Position numbers and translations under genes: made by a program. From Thermoguttaceae bacterium (GTDB lineage: Bacteria; Planctomycetota; Planctomycetia; Pirellulales; Thermoguttaceae): a stretch of DNA of 35,354 nucleotides. Every line of letters begins with the position of its first letter. Position 1 is the stretch's first letter. Below are positions 21,705 through 30,274 of this stretch, piece after piece. The DNA is taken from assembly GCA_017939795.1 (NCBI GenBank), contig JAGBAA010000110.1, positions 1 through 35,354 of the forward strand. Direction: 5' to 3'. The notes below the pieces were generated by a model. It was not told the origin of the DNA and searched no databases. It saw nothing but the letters and a program-made list of their open reading frames with translations.

Positions 21705-23996
21705 CTATCTGGAAATGGACCTGAAATGGATTGCCAGGACCGACTGATCTTTCGCAGTACTGTTCACGTGCTTTCCGAAATAGTTCCGGACCTGCGAAAC
21801 GGCGAGCTGAGCCGAGGGATTCTGATTCTGCGAAAGCATTCCGCCGAGCGCGTGCATGATGCTGTGCCGGGTCGTTTCCTCCAGCGTCGCGGAAGTCCGT
21901 TTCCTTTTCTCACCGGTCTCTTCCATTCCGAGCACGATCTCCGCAAGCTGTTCCGAACTCATCTGCCGAAACGGTTTCTTGCCGAAAGCGGAAGTCGCTT
22001 CTCCCAAACCATCGTTGAAGACGAGAAAGATCTCATCCGGTTTCAGGTAAATACTGTCTGCGAAATAATGGAACTCCGTGTTTCCATTCTGGTAGAAAAG
22101 ATTCGATTTGTGGCTCATGGAAACGAAATCGAAACTTCGGTCCTTTCGCACGACCAGCCCGCGCAGAGTCCCGACCTGGGCGTAGTGGATCGCGAGAAAA
22201 TTCGCTTCCTGTTTCGCGACTCCGCAGAAAAGCGAGATCTGGGCATCCGACGCCATTTGATGCCAAAGCGTCTGGTAGACATTCCGGAGCAGATCTGAGG
22301 TGGAATGTCCATAGTTCGCGTGGCTCCGAAGCGCAGAACGGACCGAGGCCGCAAGAATGGCCCCCGACATTCCCGAGATCCCGACACTTCCGAGCGCAAG
22401 CATCGTCTGCCCTTCCGGAAGCGTAAACCAATCGTAAAAGTCACCGGAGACCGTGCTTTTTTTGACTCGGCCTCTGCCGCTCAAAGACTCCGGCGAGCGA
22501 ACAAGATTGGGGATCCTGCCCGTTTTGGCCCAGCCGGCGACGTCGAGTTTTCCTTTTCCTGGGATCCGTACCGGGTTCTGAACCGCCTGGACATTGGAAG
22601 CAGTCTCCACTTCCGCACAGTACTCCATGAATCCATCGTACCGCCGCATGACCGCCTCGTGTTCAAGAACCGTCCCTAAGTGGACCGCCATGAGCTGCGC
22701 AAGCTGGATCGTCTGCTCGCTGAAATAGTTTCCGTTCGAGAAAAACCAGATGCTCCCCATGACGCCGCCCGGCGCCTTCAGAGGCATACAGAGTCCCGAC
22801 GGAAACATCTCGGGGATCAGGTAGCCGTCGCAGTAGGTCGTTTCATCCTGAATGATCAGCTGATTGTCCTGAAATGCGCGCCAGTCCGCCTGTGCTTCAT
22901 CCAGTGTCCGGACAGAATGGAGGAGCGTATCGATCGAAAGTCCTGCACAGGCCCGCAATTTAAACGTCCGATTCTGCGCATTGAAAAAGTAGATGCCGAT
23001 CGCATCCATTCCAAGAACTTTCCGCATATAGTCGAGCAGTTCGCGATACCGGGCCGCAAAAATACGGTTCTGTCGGCTTCGCAGCTGACTCGGCACAGAG
23101 GAATGGACCGTCATTTCCATCTCCGTAAACCAGAGACTGAAACGCATCAGCTGCATCTCGGCGATCAGATCGCAAAGAGAGACCGCCAGCTGCCGGGCAT
23201 CCTGAAACGGAATACGCAGCTTCATCCCCGTGTCGTGCATCGAAACGAGACCGGACGTCCCGAGAAAATCCTTGACGTCCCCATTCCGTTTTCTTTCGCC
23301 GGAACAGCCTCTCGAAAGGTGAAGAAAACCGATCGGATGATTCAGAAAATCAAGCATTCCGCCATTCGATTCTCCCAAAAACTTCTCGAGAAGTTCTGCT
23401 TCCTGAGACGAAACGTTTTCCATCCGTCTGCCGTCATGCCGTTTTTTCTGAGGATCCGATTCCGTATAGCTCCCCGAAGGTCCTGCGAAAGCGTCCTTCT
23501 GCTGTTTTCCGGAAATCTCCGACGAAAACACACCAGAAACCAAAGAAGAGATCTCCGCTCCCTCACCGGAAATTTCTCCATCGTGCAGTCCCGTGCGCTC
23601 AGTATCGTCTTCAGAAATGCTTTCCGGGAAAAGATGCCTCCAAAGCTTTCGGCATCCGGACCGGATCTCGACTGGAAGCCAGATGTCCTCCTCTTCTTCT
23701 GCCAGCTCTTTCACCATCTCCGGAGAAAGCGGTCCGGAAAAAGAGCATTCCTTTGCAGGGCGGCCAAGAGAGATCGACGGACTGTCGGTCTTCAGAAAGT
23801 TCGGGATCGAGTCAACGCAATGGTACGTGAGCGTCCACCCCGTCGCGTTTGAAAATTTCTTCAAAAGGGACGGAAGGCTGCCGATACAGTGAAGTTCGTG
23901 CAGAAAATGCCTGGACTTCTCAAAAGCCTCGAAATCGAAGCTGGGATTGGTTTGATTTGGATTCACGGATTTCCCCCGGAAACGGATTGACTTCAT
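21705..23996 (-). CDS. GAF-domain SpoIIE-type (PPM/PP2C) serine phosphatase-like regulator
   Basis: A 763-aa signalling protein. Residues 1-300 are not recognised and include a low-complexity stretch at ~130-200. A GAF-like sensor follows at about 315-445 ('VLGMDAIGIYFFNAQNRTFKLRACAG', then 'GLCMPLKAPGGVMGSIWFF'). A SpoIIE/RsbU-type phosphatase domain follows at about 510-740. In it the first metal motif SGDFYD (517-522) and the last, FNDGLGEA, are present, but the middle 'GDVSGKG' motif reads GSVGISGMSG, so a metal-binding Asp appears to be Ser. Such proteins normally dephosphorylate anti-sigma-factor antagonists; activity here is doubtful. Candidate starts exist at 24065 (GTG) and 24020. 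I chose ATG 23996 because the upstream sequence is AT-rich and non-coding in look. It is divergent from the glycosidase-like gene and upstream of the Nif3-like gene. Confidence 0.75.
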   Translation of the reverse strand: MKSIRFRGKSVNPNQTNPSFDFEAFEKSRHFLHELHCIGSLPSLLKKFSNATGWTLTYHCVDSIPNFLKTDSPSISLGRPAKECSFSGPLSPEMVKELAEEEEDIWLPVEIRSGCRKLWRHLFPESISEDDTERTGLHDGEISGEGAEISSLVSGVFSSEISGKQQKDAFAGPSGSYTESDPQKKRHDGRRMENVSSQEAELLEKFLGESNGGMLDFLNHPIGFLHLSRGCSGERKRNGDVKDFLGTSGLVSMHDTGMKLRIPFQDARQLAVSLCDLIAEMQLMRFSLWFTEMEMTVHSSVPSQLRSRQNRIFAARYRELLDYMRKVLGMDAIGIYFFNAQNRTFKLRACAGLSIDTLLHSVRTLDEAQADWRAFQDNQLIIQDETTYCDGYLIPEMFPSGLCMPLKAPGGVMGSIWFFSNGNYFSEQTIQLAQLMAVHLGTVLEHEAVMRRYDGFMEYCAEVETASNVQAVQNPVRIPGKGKLDVAGWAKTGRIPNLVRSPESLSGRGRVKKSTVSGDFYDWFTLPEGQTMLALGSVGISGMSGAILAASVRSALRSHANYGHSTSDLLRNVYQTLWHQMASDAQISLFCGVAKQEANFLAIHYAQVGTLRGLVVRKDRSFDFVSMSHKSNLFYQNGNTEFHYFADSIYLKPDEIFLVFNDGLGEATSAFGKKPFRQMSSEQLAEIVLGMEETGEKRKRTSATLEETTRHSIMHALGGMLSQNQNPSAQLAVSQVRNYFGKHVNSTAKDQSVLAIHFRSISR

Positions 23997-24134
23997 GACT
24001 ATTTTATCTTTTCGACCCATTTTGAAATTTTTTTCATGTTTTGGGAAAAAAGACAGAATGTACACAATGTATGGTTTATTTTAAATTTGAGGATTGAGAG
24101 GCATGGAAAATGCCAAATTATTTTTCAGCGTCTC

Positions 24135-24162
24135 TTGACAAAAAGTCCGGCTGAATTAAAAT
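24135..24162 (+). promoter_or_regulatory. Promoter of the large glycosidase-like gene
   Basis: A consensus TTGACA (24135-24140) and TAAAAT (24157-24162) with 16-base spacing, about 58 bases before the start codon. It is one of the best sigma-70-type matches in the window. Confidence 0.65.
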
Positions 24163-24219
24163 GAAAATGAACGGAAATGAAAACGAAGTCACGATGCTCC
24201 TTCCATAAAAGGATCCCCG

Positions 24220-27200
24220 ATGAAAAAACTCGCCAGCATTTTTTTTCTGATACTCTGTTTTTTGCTTTCCGATCTTCCTAGAGCCGCGGTTCGTGAGCAA
24301 TTCCCGAAAATTTGGGCGCAGGATACGTTCATGGCGCAGGCTCCGAAGAGCGTGTGCACGCCGAAAAACTCGGCAAACGTTCCGATGGAAGATGCTCTTT
24401 CGAACAAAATGTTCCTGTGGCGTACTGCATTATGGGACGGTATGGAGCTGGAATTGCAGAACGGAGAGCGATTTGTTGCGCAGGCTCCGTCGGAACCCGA
24501 AAAAAGCGTCTGTTTTTTCGCGCTGAATTTGGAAAAGACGTCATTTCTTGAACCGCGGATGGAAAAAGACTGCCTCGTCATCGATGCGTCCCGGATGGAA
24601 ACGGAGCGTATGGAAAATCTGACTATTCAGTTTTTGGGGCTGGATCCGAAACGGATGGGGGATTACTATCTGCACATTGCGGAGATCCAGGGGCCAAAAG
24701 GCGGAAAGGGACGTCTTTTTTTTGAGGGCAGGACCGGTGACGGAAAGCATTTCTGGAGAATGCTTGAGGTCCAGCTTCAGGGATATCGCCAGGTCTTTAC
24801 GTTTGAGGAATTCATTCCGGACGATCTGGAGACGCTCTTTCTCCGCTATGATTTCACGACTCCCGGCGAATACCGTTTTTTTCGGTCGGAACTTCGGCAC
24901 GAAGACGGGGACGTGCAGACCGAGAACGCACTCCGACCGGAACTTATATTCCACGTTCCGTTTGACGGCAACGCGGCGGCCCGTACGGCTCGTGGTGATT
25001 CAAGACCCAGTCAGACAAAAGGGGTTGTTTACGTTCCCGGACTGAATGGGAAAGCCGCTCAGTTTTCCAGTGCCGCAGATCCGTTGCTCAAATATGCCGC
25101 GGAGGGCAATCTGGTCCCGGAACGCGGATCGATTTCGGTCTGGGTACGTTTGTACAAAAAGGACGCGGCAGGAAAAGTGATTTCAGGAAACGCGTGGCGT
25201 ACGATTCTCGCAAATCCGTTTGAGGAAGCGACCCGCATCGGTTCCGGAGCACTCTGGTACTGGATCTACGAAGGAAATCTTCGCGGCGACGTAAGCGATC
25301 TGCAGGATACGTACATCTGCCGCGATTTTCCGGATGACGAGGTTTGGCATCATCTCGTCTTTACCTGGAATTCTAACGAAAAGCAGCTTTTTATCGATGG
25401 AGACCGGCATATTTTGCAAAATCGCGCAAAAAAGGCCAATCTGGCGGCGCCGGTCCAGGTCATGAGCTTTTCAAGAATGGATTTTGATGCGTTTCTGGTC
25501 GGAAATTTCCGCGGGAAAGCTCTGGAAGGCGTGATGGATGAACTGCGGATCTACTCCGCGCCGCTTTCGCAGGAGGAAGTCCTCGCGCTCTATCGCGAGT
25601 ATGCCGACGTTTCCTGCAAACCGCGGAGCCGGTACTTTTTTGAAGATGAGCCGGTCTGTCTCGATGGAAAACTCGTGTACTCTGGAAAGGAAAGAATGCG
25701 TTTGCGTCTGGAAATCATTCAGAGGTCGGAAGATCAGAATGCGGAGAGTGCTGGAAAAGTCTTTCATTCGCAGGAGATCCTCCTGACGAAAGCGGAGGAG
25801 GACTACTTCGCGGAGGTTCGAGGTCTGAAACCGGGGACGTACACGGTCCAGATCCTGAAGGATGACGGCATGGCTGCCGCGGAGTATCCGATCTGGGTCT
25901 TTCACGCGGAAAATACGACGGGGCAGATCACGCATTCGCCCGGTACTCCTGCTCGGCAGACAAAACGGAATCCAAGACGTCTCTGGTATGATGAATGCCA
26001 CTTGAGGCACATTCAGACGATCCGCGCAGTAGACGCCCTGAAAGAGGGACCGGAAGTTTTCTCGCAGGTCGGCGAGACCCGCGTTGGAGAAGCGGGAGAC
26101 TGGAAGTATCTCGAAACGGCCCCGGTGATGGGAGACCGTTTCGCGATCCGTCTGAATTTCCCGGAAGTCGGCAAACCGTACATTCTGGAGCTTGTTTTTC
26201 CCGACGACAAATGCCGCTCGGCAGACATTATCGTTCAGGCGTCCAAATTTATTCGGAACGACTACGATCTCCAGGTCGGCTACGTCACGGGAGACGAGTA
26301 CCCAACGGGCCATCCTAAAATGGTCTTTCGGCGCTGCCTGTACTATCCGCGGGAGAAAGATTCCACGCTCATCGTCATGAATGCCCGAAACATGCCGGCG
26401 GGGGCCGCACTTTCAGAAATCCGGATCTACGCGCTGGACTCTCCGCTGCCTCAGGCTCGCGTCACGCCTGCCGAACCGGTCAATGGCTGGACTCGCCCGG
26501 TGGGGATCTACTTTGAAGATCCCGCGGTCGGGTACGATTTCGGAAACTTCGGATACGAAAAGGCCAATTTCGAGACGATGCTCGACCGGCTCTGCGCGTA
26601 TATGAAGTACTCCGGGCAGAATATGTTTTCGTATCCGTTCGTCTGGTACGATGGAATGATCGGTGAAAAATACAATCCGCGCAATCATCCCCCGCGCTGC
26701 GCGGAAGCCTTCGCGAAGAAATTTGACCGGGAAGGTCTGGAGTTCATGGCGACGATCAACCAGAACAACATCTCGTTTCCCGTCCCGGCCTTTACGCGGT
26801 CCGACATTCGAAACGGCAGACTCGGCGACTCGATATTCACGATTCACAGTACCGGGACTCCGCATCCTGGAGGCTGGCATGATTCCCCGCCGATTTTCAA
26901 TATCCTGCATCCGGATGTGCAGAAAATGGTCCTTCAGGAAGTGGATGAACTTCTGGACCTCTGCGCGGACCATCCGTCTTTCAAGGGGATCGTGCTTCAC
27001 CTTCCGATGCACTCGCTCAATTCACTCGGAGACATCCGCACCGGATACAATGACTACATGATCCGTGATTTTGAGAAAGAGACCGGTATTTTGGTCAATG
27101 TGGACAAAACGGATCCCATGCGCGGAAAGCTTTTTTACGAGTGGCTCATAAAAAACGCCCGTGAAGAGTGGGTCGACTGGCGATGCCGGAAACTTGCCGC

Positions 27201-28083
27201 GTGGTATGCTGTGCTTGCGAAACGTCTCGCAGACCGGCGTGCGGATCTGAAACTTGGGATCCACTGCATCACGCCGATCCTGTATGCCCATACGGTTTAC
27301 GACGAAGAGGAGGGACTCCGCGACTTCTGGCTCCAGGTCAACCGCGACATGGGGATCGATTCGCGCTATTTGGCCAAGATCCCGAATGTGTTCGTCGAAC
27401 AGTCCGTTTTTCCCGCGGATTATCGGTGGATGCACGGACGGAAGGACGAAAGTCTCCGAGCGCGTCTGCGTCTGACGGAGGAAACGCGCGGAATGTACGC
27501 TTCGCTCCTGGATGCACCGAACGCCTGGGTCCATCATTTCGACCGGTACTGGGAGTCCGACATCGCTGTGCAGGAAGAACACGGCGGGAAGCCGAACCGC
27601 TTTCCGGCAGATTGGCTGAAGGAGTGTACGTGGCGCGTCACGACGCTCAATCCTGCGGGGCATCATGCGATGAAACACTATGTCATGCCGCTGCGGTACA
27701 AAGACATTCAGGGAATCTCGAAAGGCGGATTCCTCATCGGGACGTACGGGATGGAGTCGGAACTCATTCCGTTCGTGCAGACGTTCCGTGCGCTTCCGGC
27801 GGTAGAATTTGCCGACATTTTGCCGAAGAAGCCCCTAGAAAAGAGCGAGACTGTCAAGGTGCGCCGATATTCTGACGGGAAAGATACGTGGTTCTACGTC
27901 GTGAATACGGACAACGAGTTCGTGGACGTCTCACTTCGGATCCCTTCCGGTGAGCTTCTGTGGCTTGCGAGCGGACGTTCCAGAAACATAAAGAAAATTT
28001 TCGAGCTTCGGATGAAGCCCTATGAACTGCAGTCTTTCCGAATGTCTGGGAATGTGCCGGTGGAGATCCTGGATATTCGGTGA
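24220..28083 (+). CDS. Large secreted LamG-domain, glycoside-hydrolase-like protein
   Basis: A 1287-aa exported protein. It starts with a signal peptide (MKK, hydrophobic core about 5-18). Residues ~245-462 form a concanavalin/LamG-like domain: 'LIFHVPFDGNAAART', 'SISVWVRLYK', 'WHHLVFTWNSNEKQLFIDGD' and 'GVMDELRIYSAPLSQEEVLALY' are typical of LamGL modules that bind glycans. A beta-rich linker (~465-750) follows. From about 755 to 1190 a probable TIM-barrel begins 'VGIYFEDPAVGYDFGNFGYEK', with 'NMFSYPFVWYDG', 'FMATINQNN', 'GIVLHLPMHSL' and 'KLGIHCITPI' as likely strand ends. A small C-terminal beta domain closes it. The architecture suggests a polysaccharide-active enzyme, but I cannot assign a CAZy family or catalytic pair. 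An AAGGA ribosome-binding site precedes the start. It is a single-gene unit. Confidence 0.7.
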   Translation: MKKLASIFFLILCFLLSDLPRAAVREQFPKIWAQDTFMAQAPKSVCTPKNSANVPMEDALSNKMFLWRTALWDGMELELQNGERFVAQAPSEPEKSVCFFALNLEKTSFLEPRMEKDCLVIDASRMETERMENLTIQFLGLDPKRMGDYYLHIAEIQGPKGGKGRLFFEGRTGDGKHFWRMLEVQLQGYRQVFTFEEFIPDDLETLFLRYDFTTPGEYRFFRSELRHEDGDVQTENALRPELIFHVPFDGNAAARTARGDSRPSQTKGVVYVPGLNGKAAQFSSAADPLLKYAAEGNLVPERGSISVWVRLYKKDAAGKVISGNAWRTILANPFEEATRIGSGALWYWIYEGNLRGDVSDLQDTYICRDFPDDEVWHHLVFTWNSNEKQLFIDGDRHILQNRAKKANLAAPVQVMSFSRMDFDAFLVGNFRGKALEGVMDELRIYSAPLSQEEVLALYREYADVSCKPRSRYFFEDEPVCLDGKLVYSGKERMRLRLEIIQRSEDQNAESAGKVFHSQEILLTKAEEDYFAEVRGLKPGTYTVQILKDDGMAAAEYPIWVFHAENTTGQITHSPGTPARQTKRNPRRLWYDECHLRHIQTIRAVDALKEGPEVFSQVGETRVGEAGDWKYLETAPVMGDRFAIRLNFPEVGKPYILELVFPDDKCRSADIIVQASKFIRNDYDLQVGYVTGDEYPTGHPKMVFRRCLYYPREKDSTLIVMNARNMPAGAALSEIRIYALDSPLPQARVTPAEPVNGWTRPVGIYFEDPAVGYDFGNFGYEKANFETMLDRLCAYMKYSGQNMFSYPFVWYDGMIGEKYNPRNHPPRCAEAFAKKFDREGLEFMATINQNNISFPVPAFTRSDIRNGRLGDSIFTIHSTGTPHPGGWHDSPPIFNILHPDVQKMVLQEVDELLDLCADHPSFKGIVLHLPMHSLNSLGDIRTGYNDYMIRDFEKETGILVNVDKTDPMRGKLFYEWLIKNAREEWVDWRCRKLAAWYAVLAKRLADRRADLKLGIHCITPILYAHTVYDEEEGLRDFWLQVNRDMGIDSRYLAKIPNVFVEQSVFPADYRWMHGRKDESLRARLRLTEETRGMYASLLDAPNAWVHHFDRYWESDIAVQEEHGGKPNRFPADWLKECTWRVTTLNPAGHHAMKHYVMPLRYKDIQGISKGGFLIGTYGMESELIPFVQTFRALPAVEFADILPKKPLEKSETVKVRRYSDGKDTWFYVVNTDNEFVDVSLRIPSGELLWLASGRSRNIKKIFELRMKPYELQSFRMSGNVPVEILDIR

Positions 28084-28632
28084 ATTTCAGTGTGTCGATT
28101 TTGCTGCTGAAAACGCGGAAAAGGCGCAGAACCGGAATGCGGAAAAGGGAATAAACGAGTCCGAACACGAATTTCACGAAAAGTACGAAAAGACACAAAA
28201 TAGTTTTTAGGATCACTTCATGAATTTTGTGTCTTTCTGTACTTTTTGTATTTTCGTGCTTTTTTTGCTTTAAAATCCAACTCTTCTGCGCATTTTCTGT
28301 ATTTTCTATGGTAGAGAATACCATGTGAATCGGCATCCGTTTGCGAATGGACCTTTTTTTGTCCTTCTGAATTCTGAAGAACGCTCTGTTTTTTTCCGCA
28401 AAACCAAAAAGTAGTGGTCCAATCATACCAAATTTTCCGATTTTTTCAAAATTTTTGGCTTGAATGAGAAAATGAACATAAGATTCCGGTATGGTTTTGT
28501 CGATTAGATGAATAATCCGACTGTACCGATCGTGTGCGTTTAAATATTTTTATGCACTGAAAGGAATTTAACGACCGGAACAGCCGCGTTTCGAACACAT
28601 CAAGTATAAAACACGAAGATTGGGTTCCAATT
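28084..28632. other. Intergenic region before the export lipoprotein gene
   Basis: The left half is hairpin element copy 2. The right half (28300-28632) is AT-rich and contains a TATAAA at 28605-28610, 22 bases before the start codon, without a convincing -35. No gene seen. Confidence 0.5.
28118..28297. repeat. Long imperfect hairpin element, copy 2
   Basis: Nested inverted repeats: outer arms GAAAAGGCGCAGAA (28118-28131) and TTCTGCGCATTTTC (28284-28297); inner arms about 34 bases each at 28166-28200 and 28225-28258, sharing AAAAGTAC and AAAGACACAAAA with few mismatches. The loop is TAGTTTTTAGGATCACTTCATGAA. It starts 35 bases after the glycosidase-like stop codon. Related to 2950-3105 in layout and in the CACGAAAA and TTTTTA…ATCA segments. 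Confidence 0.65.
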
Positions 28633-29694
28633 ATGTCGCAGTTAAACAAGATGAAACCATTTTTGAGCGGACTGTGCCTGATTTTGTTTGTGAGCGTCCT
28701 TCTCACAGGCTGCCGTCCGTTTGACCATTACGAGGATCCGCTCGGCAAGAAAGTTTCCGAAGAGATGGAACCGCCGCGCGAGCTGAGCATGATGTCTCTC
28801 CCGGCGTACCGCATCGCGCCTCCGGACGTGGTGACGATCGAGCTTCAGAAAATGGTTCCGAAACCGCCGTACTACCTCCAGACGCTGGATGTGATCTACG
28901 TACGTGTTTTGGGAACGCTTTACGATCAGCCGATCGACAATTACTATGTCGTGTCTGCGGAAGGGACGATCGACCTTGGCCCCAGCTACGGTGCACTCCG
29001 TGTCGAAGGCATGACGGTCAATGATGCCCGTGAAGCGATCCGTACGCACCTGACGCAGGTTCTGCGTGCGCCGGAAGTTTCCGTTTCGCTCGCGCAGATG
29101 GCGGCGATGCAGCCGATCAACGGCCAGTACCAGATCGGTCCGGACGGAACGGTGAATCTTCGCTACTATGGTACAGTCCACGTGGCGGGGATGACGCTGA
29201 TGGAAGCGAAATTTGCCATTGAAGAGCATCTGTCGCACTATCTGAACTCTCCGATCGTTTCGATGGACGTCGTGGCGTACAACAGCAAGAGCTACTATGT
29301 CATTACGCAGGGTGCCGGCAACGGCGACAGCGTCCGCAAGATCCCGATCACGGGCAACGAAACGGTTCTGGATGCGATCTCCCAGATCGGCGGAATGTCC
29401 TCTCTGTCAAGCCAGAATATCTGGATCGCGCGTCCGGCTCCGGGTGACTATGCGTGCGAGCAGCGTCTTCCGGTCGACTGGGCCGCCATTTCCAGCGGTG
29501 CTTCGACAGCCACGAACTATCAGATCATGCCGAACGACCGCGTGTTCATCGTTCAGGACAACTTCACGACGACCTCCAACGTCATCGGAAAAGTCATGTC
29601 TCCGTTCGAGCGTCTCAGCGGCGTCATCTCCCTGGGAACCAACACGGCGCGAAACATCCGCAACGTGGACCAGGATTACGGCTACGGGTATTGA
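28633..29694 (+). CDS. Polysaccharide biosynthesis/export lipoprotein (Wza-like)
   Basis: Outer-membrane polysaccharide export protein family. The 353-aa precursor has a lipoprotein signal peptide with lipobox LTGC, Cys27 being the lipidated residue. The Poly_export (PES) region starts at 'YRIAPPDVVTIEL' near 57 and continues through 'YYVVSAEGTIDLGPSYGALRVEGMT' to 'EVSVSLAQM' near 157. A second similar block, 'GQYQIGPDGTVNLRYYGTVHVAGMT', and SLBB-like 'ETVLDAISQIGGMSS' follow. The end, 'MPNDRVFIVQDNF…GVISLGTNTARNI', is typical of planctomycete members. Capsule/exopolysaccharide synthesis genes are not adjacent, so it is an orphan in this window. No Shine-Dalgarno is seen; an ATG six codons downstream is a possible alternative start. 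Confidence 0.88.
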   Translation: MSQLNKMKPFLSGLCLILFVSVLLTGCRPFDHYEDPLGKKVSEEMEPPRELSMMSLPAYRIAPPDVVTIELQKMVPKPPYYLQTLDVIYVRVLGTLYDQPIDNYYVVSAEGTIDLGPSYGALRVEGMTVNDAREAIRTHLTQVLRAPEVSVSLAQMAAMQPINGQYQIGPDGTVNLRYYGTVHVAGMTLMEAKFAIEEHLSHYLNSPIVSMDVVAYNSKSYYVITQGAGNGDSVRKIPITGNETVLDAISQIGGMSSLSSQNIWIARPAPGDYACEQRLPVDWAAISSGASTATNYQIMPNDRVFIVQDNFTTTSNVIGKVMSPFERLSGVISLGTNTARNIRNVDQDYGYGY

Positions 29695-30274
29695 TCGACG
29701 TGACGCAGTATGCGTGACGCTGGAATGGGCTGTGCAGGCCAATGCCTCGGGTGTCCGCTCACCATGGATCGGTGAACTTCAGGAAACTTCACGGCAGGCA
29801 GCATAAATTCGCAGGAAGCGAAAACCGGCAGGATGTCCATTCGCAGGAAGCGGAATGATCAGCAGGATGCGCGAACTTCGCAGGAAGCGGAAAATCGCAA
29901 ACGCCAGGATTTCGCAGGAAGCGGAATTTCACAAAAAAACAGAACTTCGCAGGAAGCGGCAATTCGCAGGAAGCGGAACCATCGCATTAAGCGGAAATTC
30001 TCGAAAAACGTGAACTTCGCAGAAAGTGAGATCCCAAGCGAAAAACCACTCTGGAGGCACGCATACTGCTCACGGCGAACAACTCATCCGGAAAGAAACA
30101 CGCAAGGACCAACGTGTTCTTTCTGAAACAAAAAGACAAAAACTTTAACTGCACCCAAATCAGGACCTGTGCCGGGCTCTGACGTCCATGACGCCATGGA
30201 AGCAGTATTCCCGGCAAACGATACACGGAAGAAACTGACACTTCATTCCCAAGGCAGAAAACGGGGTTTGAATC
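29695..30274. other. Intergenic region with repeat array before the YHS-tailed gene
   Basis: Contains the ~17-bp repeat array (29773-30030) and a stem-loop (GAAAGAAACACG at 30091-30102 with CGTGTTCTTTC at 30113-30123, one bulge, no T run). A 97-codon open frame crosses the array, but its product is Arg/Lys/Gln-rich repeat translation and I do not accept it as a gene. No promoter was identified. Confidence 0.5.
29773..30030. repeat. Degenerate ~17-bp tandem repeats, core TTCGCAGGAAGCGGAA
   Basis: Good copies of the core start at 29808, 29839, 29876, 29910, 29945 and 29962, with a degenerate copy (TTCGCAGAAAGTG) at 30015. Spacings of 31, 37, 34, 35, 17 and 53 bases are near-multiples of 17-18. 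Decayed units such as GGCAGGATG, GCAGGATGCG and GCCAGGA fill the gaps. It lies between the stop of the export lipoprotein and the next gene. Confidence 0.75.

Noticed and set aside
20611..21747. 378-codon + strand frame overlapping aat and the Nif3-like gene
   Set aside because: It crosses from the end of aat through an antisense gene; no motif and no ribosome-binding site.
22680..23852. 390-codon + strand frame opposite the phosphatase gene
   Set aside because: Antisense shadow; the opposite strand carries GAF and SpoIIE motifs.
29808..30030. CRISPR array
   Set aside because: The repeated core is short (about 16 bases), intervals are irregular and consist of decayed copies of the same motif, and there are no cas genes.
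29833..30126. 97-codon gene across the 17-bp repeats
   Set aside because: The product is just translated repeat (Arg/Lys/Gln-rich) with no ribosome-binding site or homology that I recognise.
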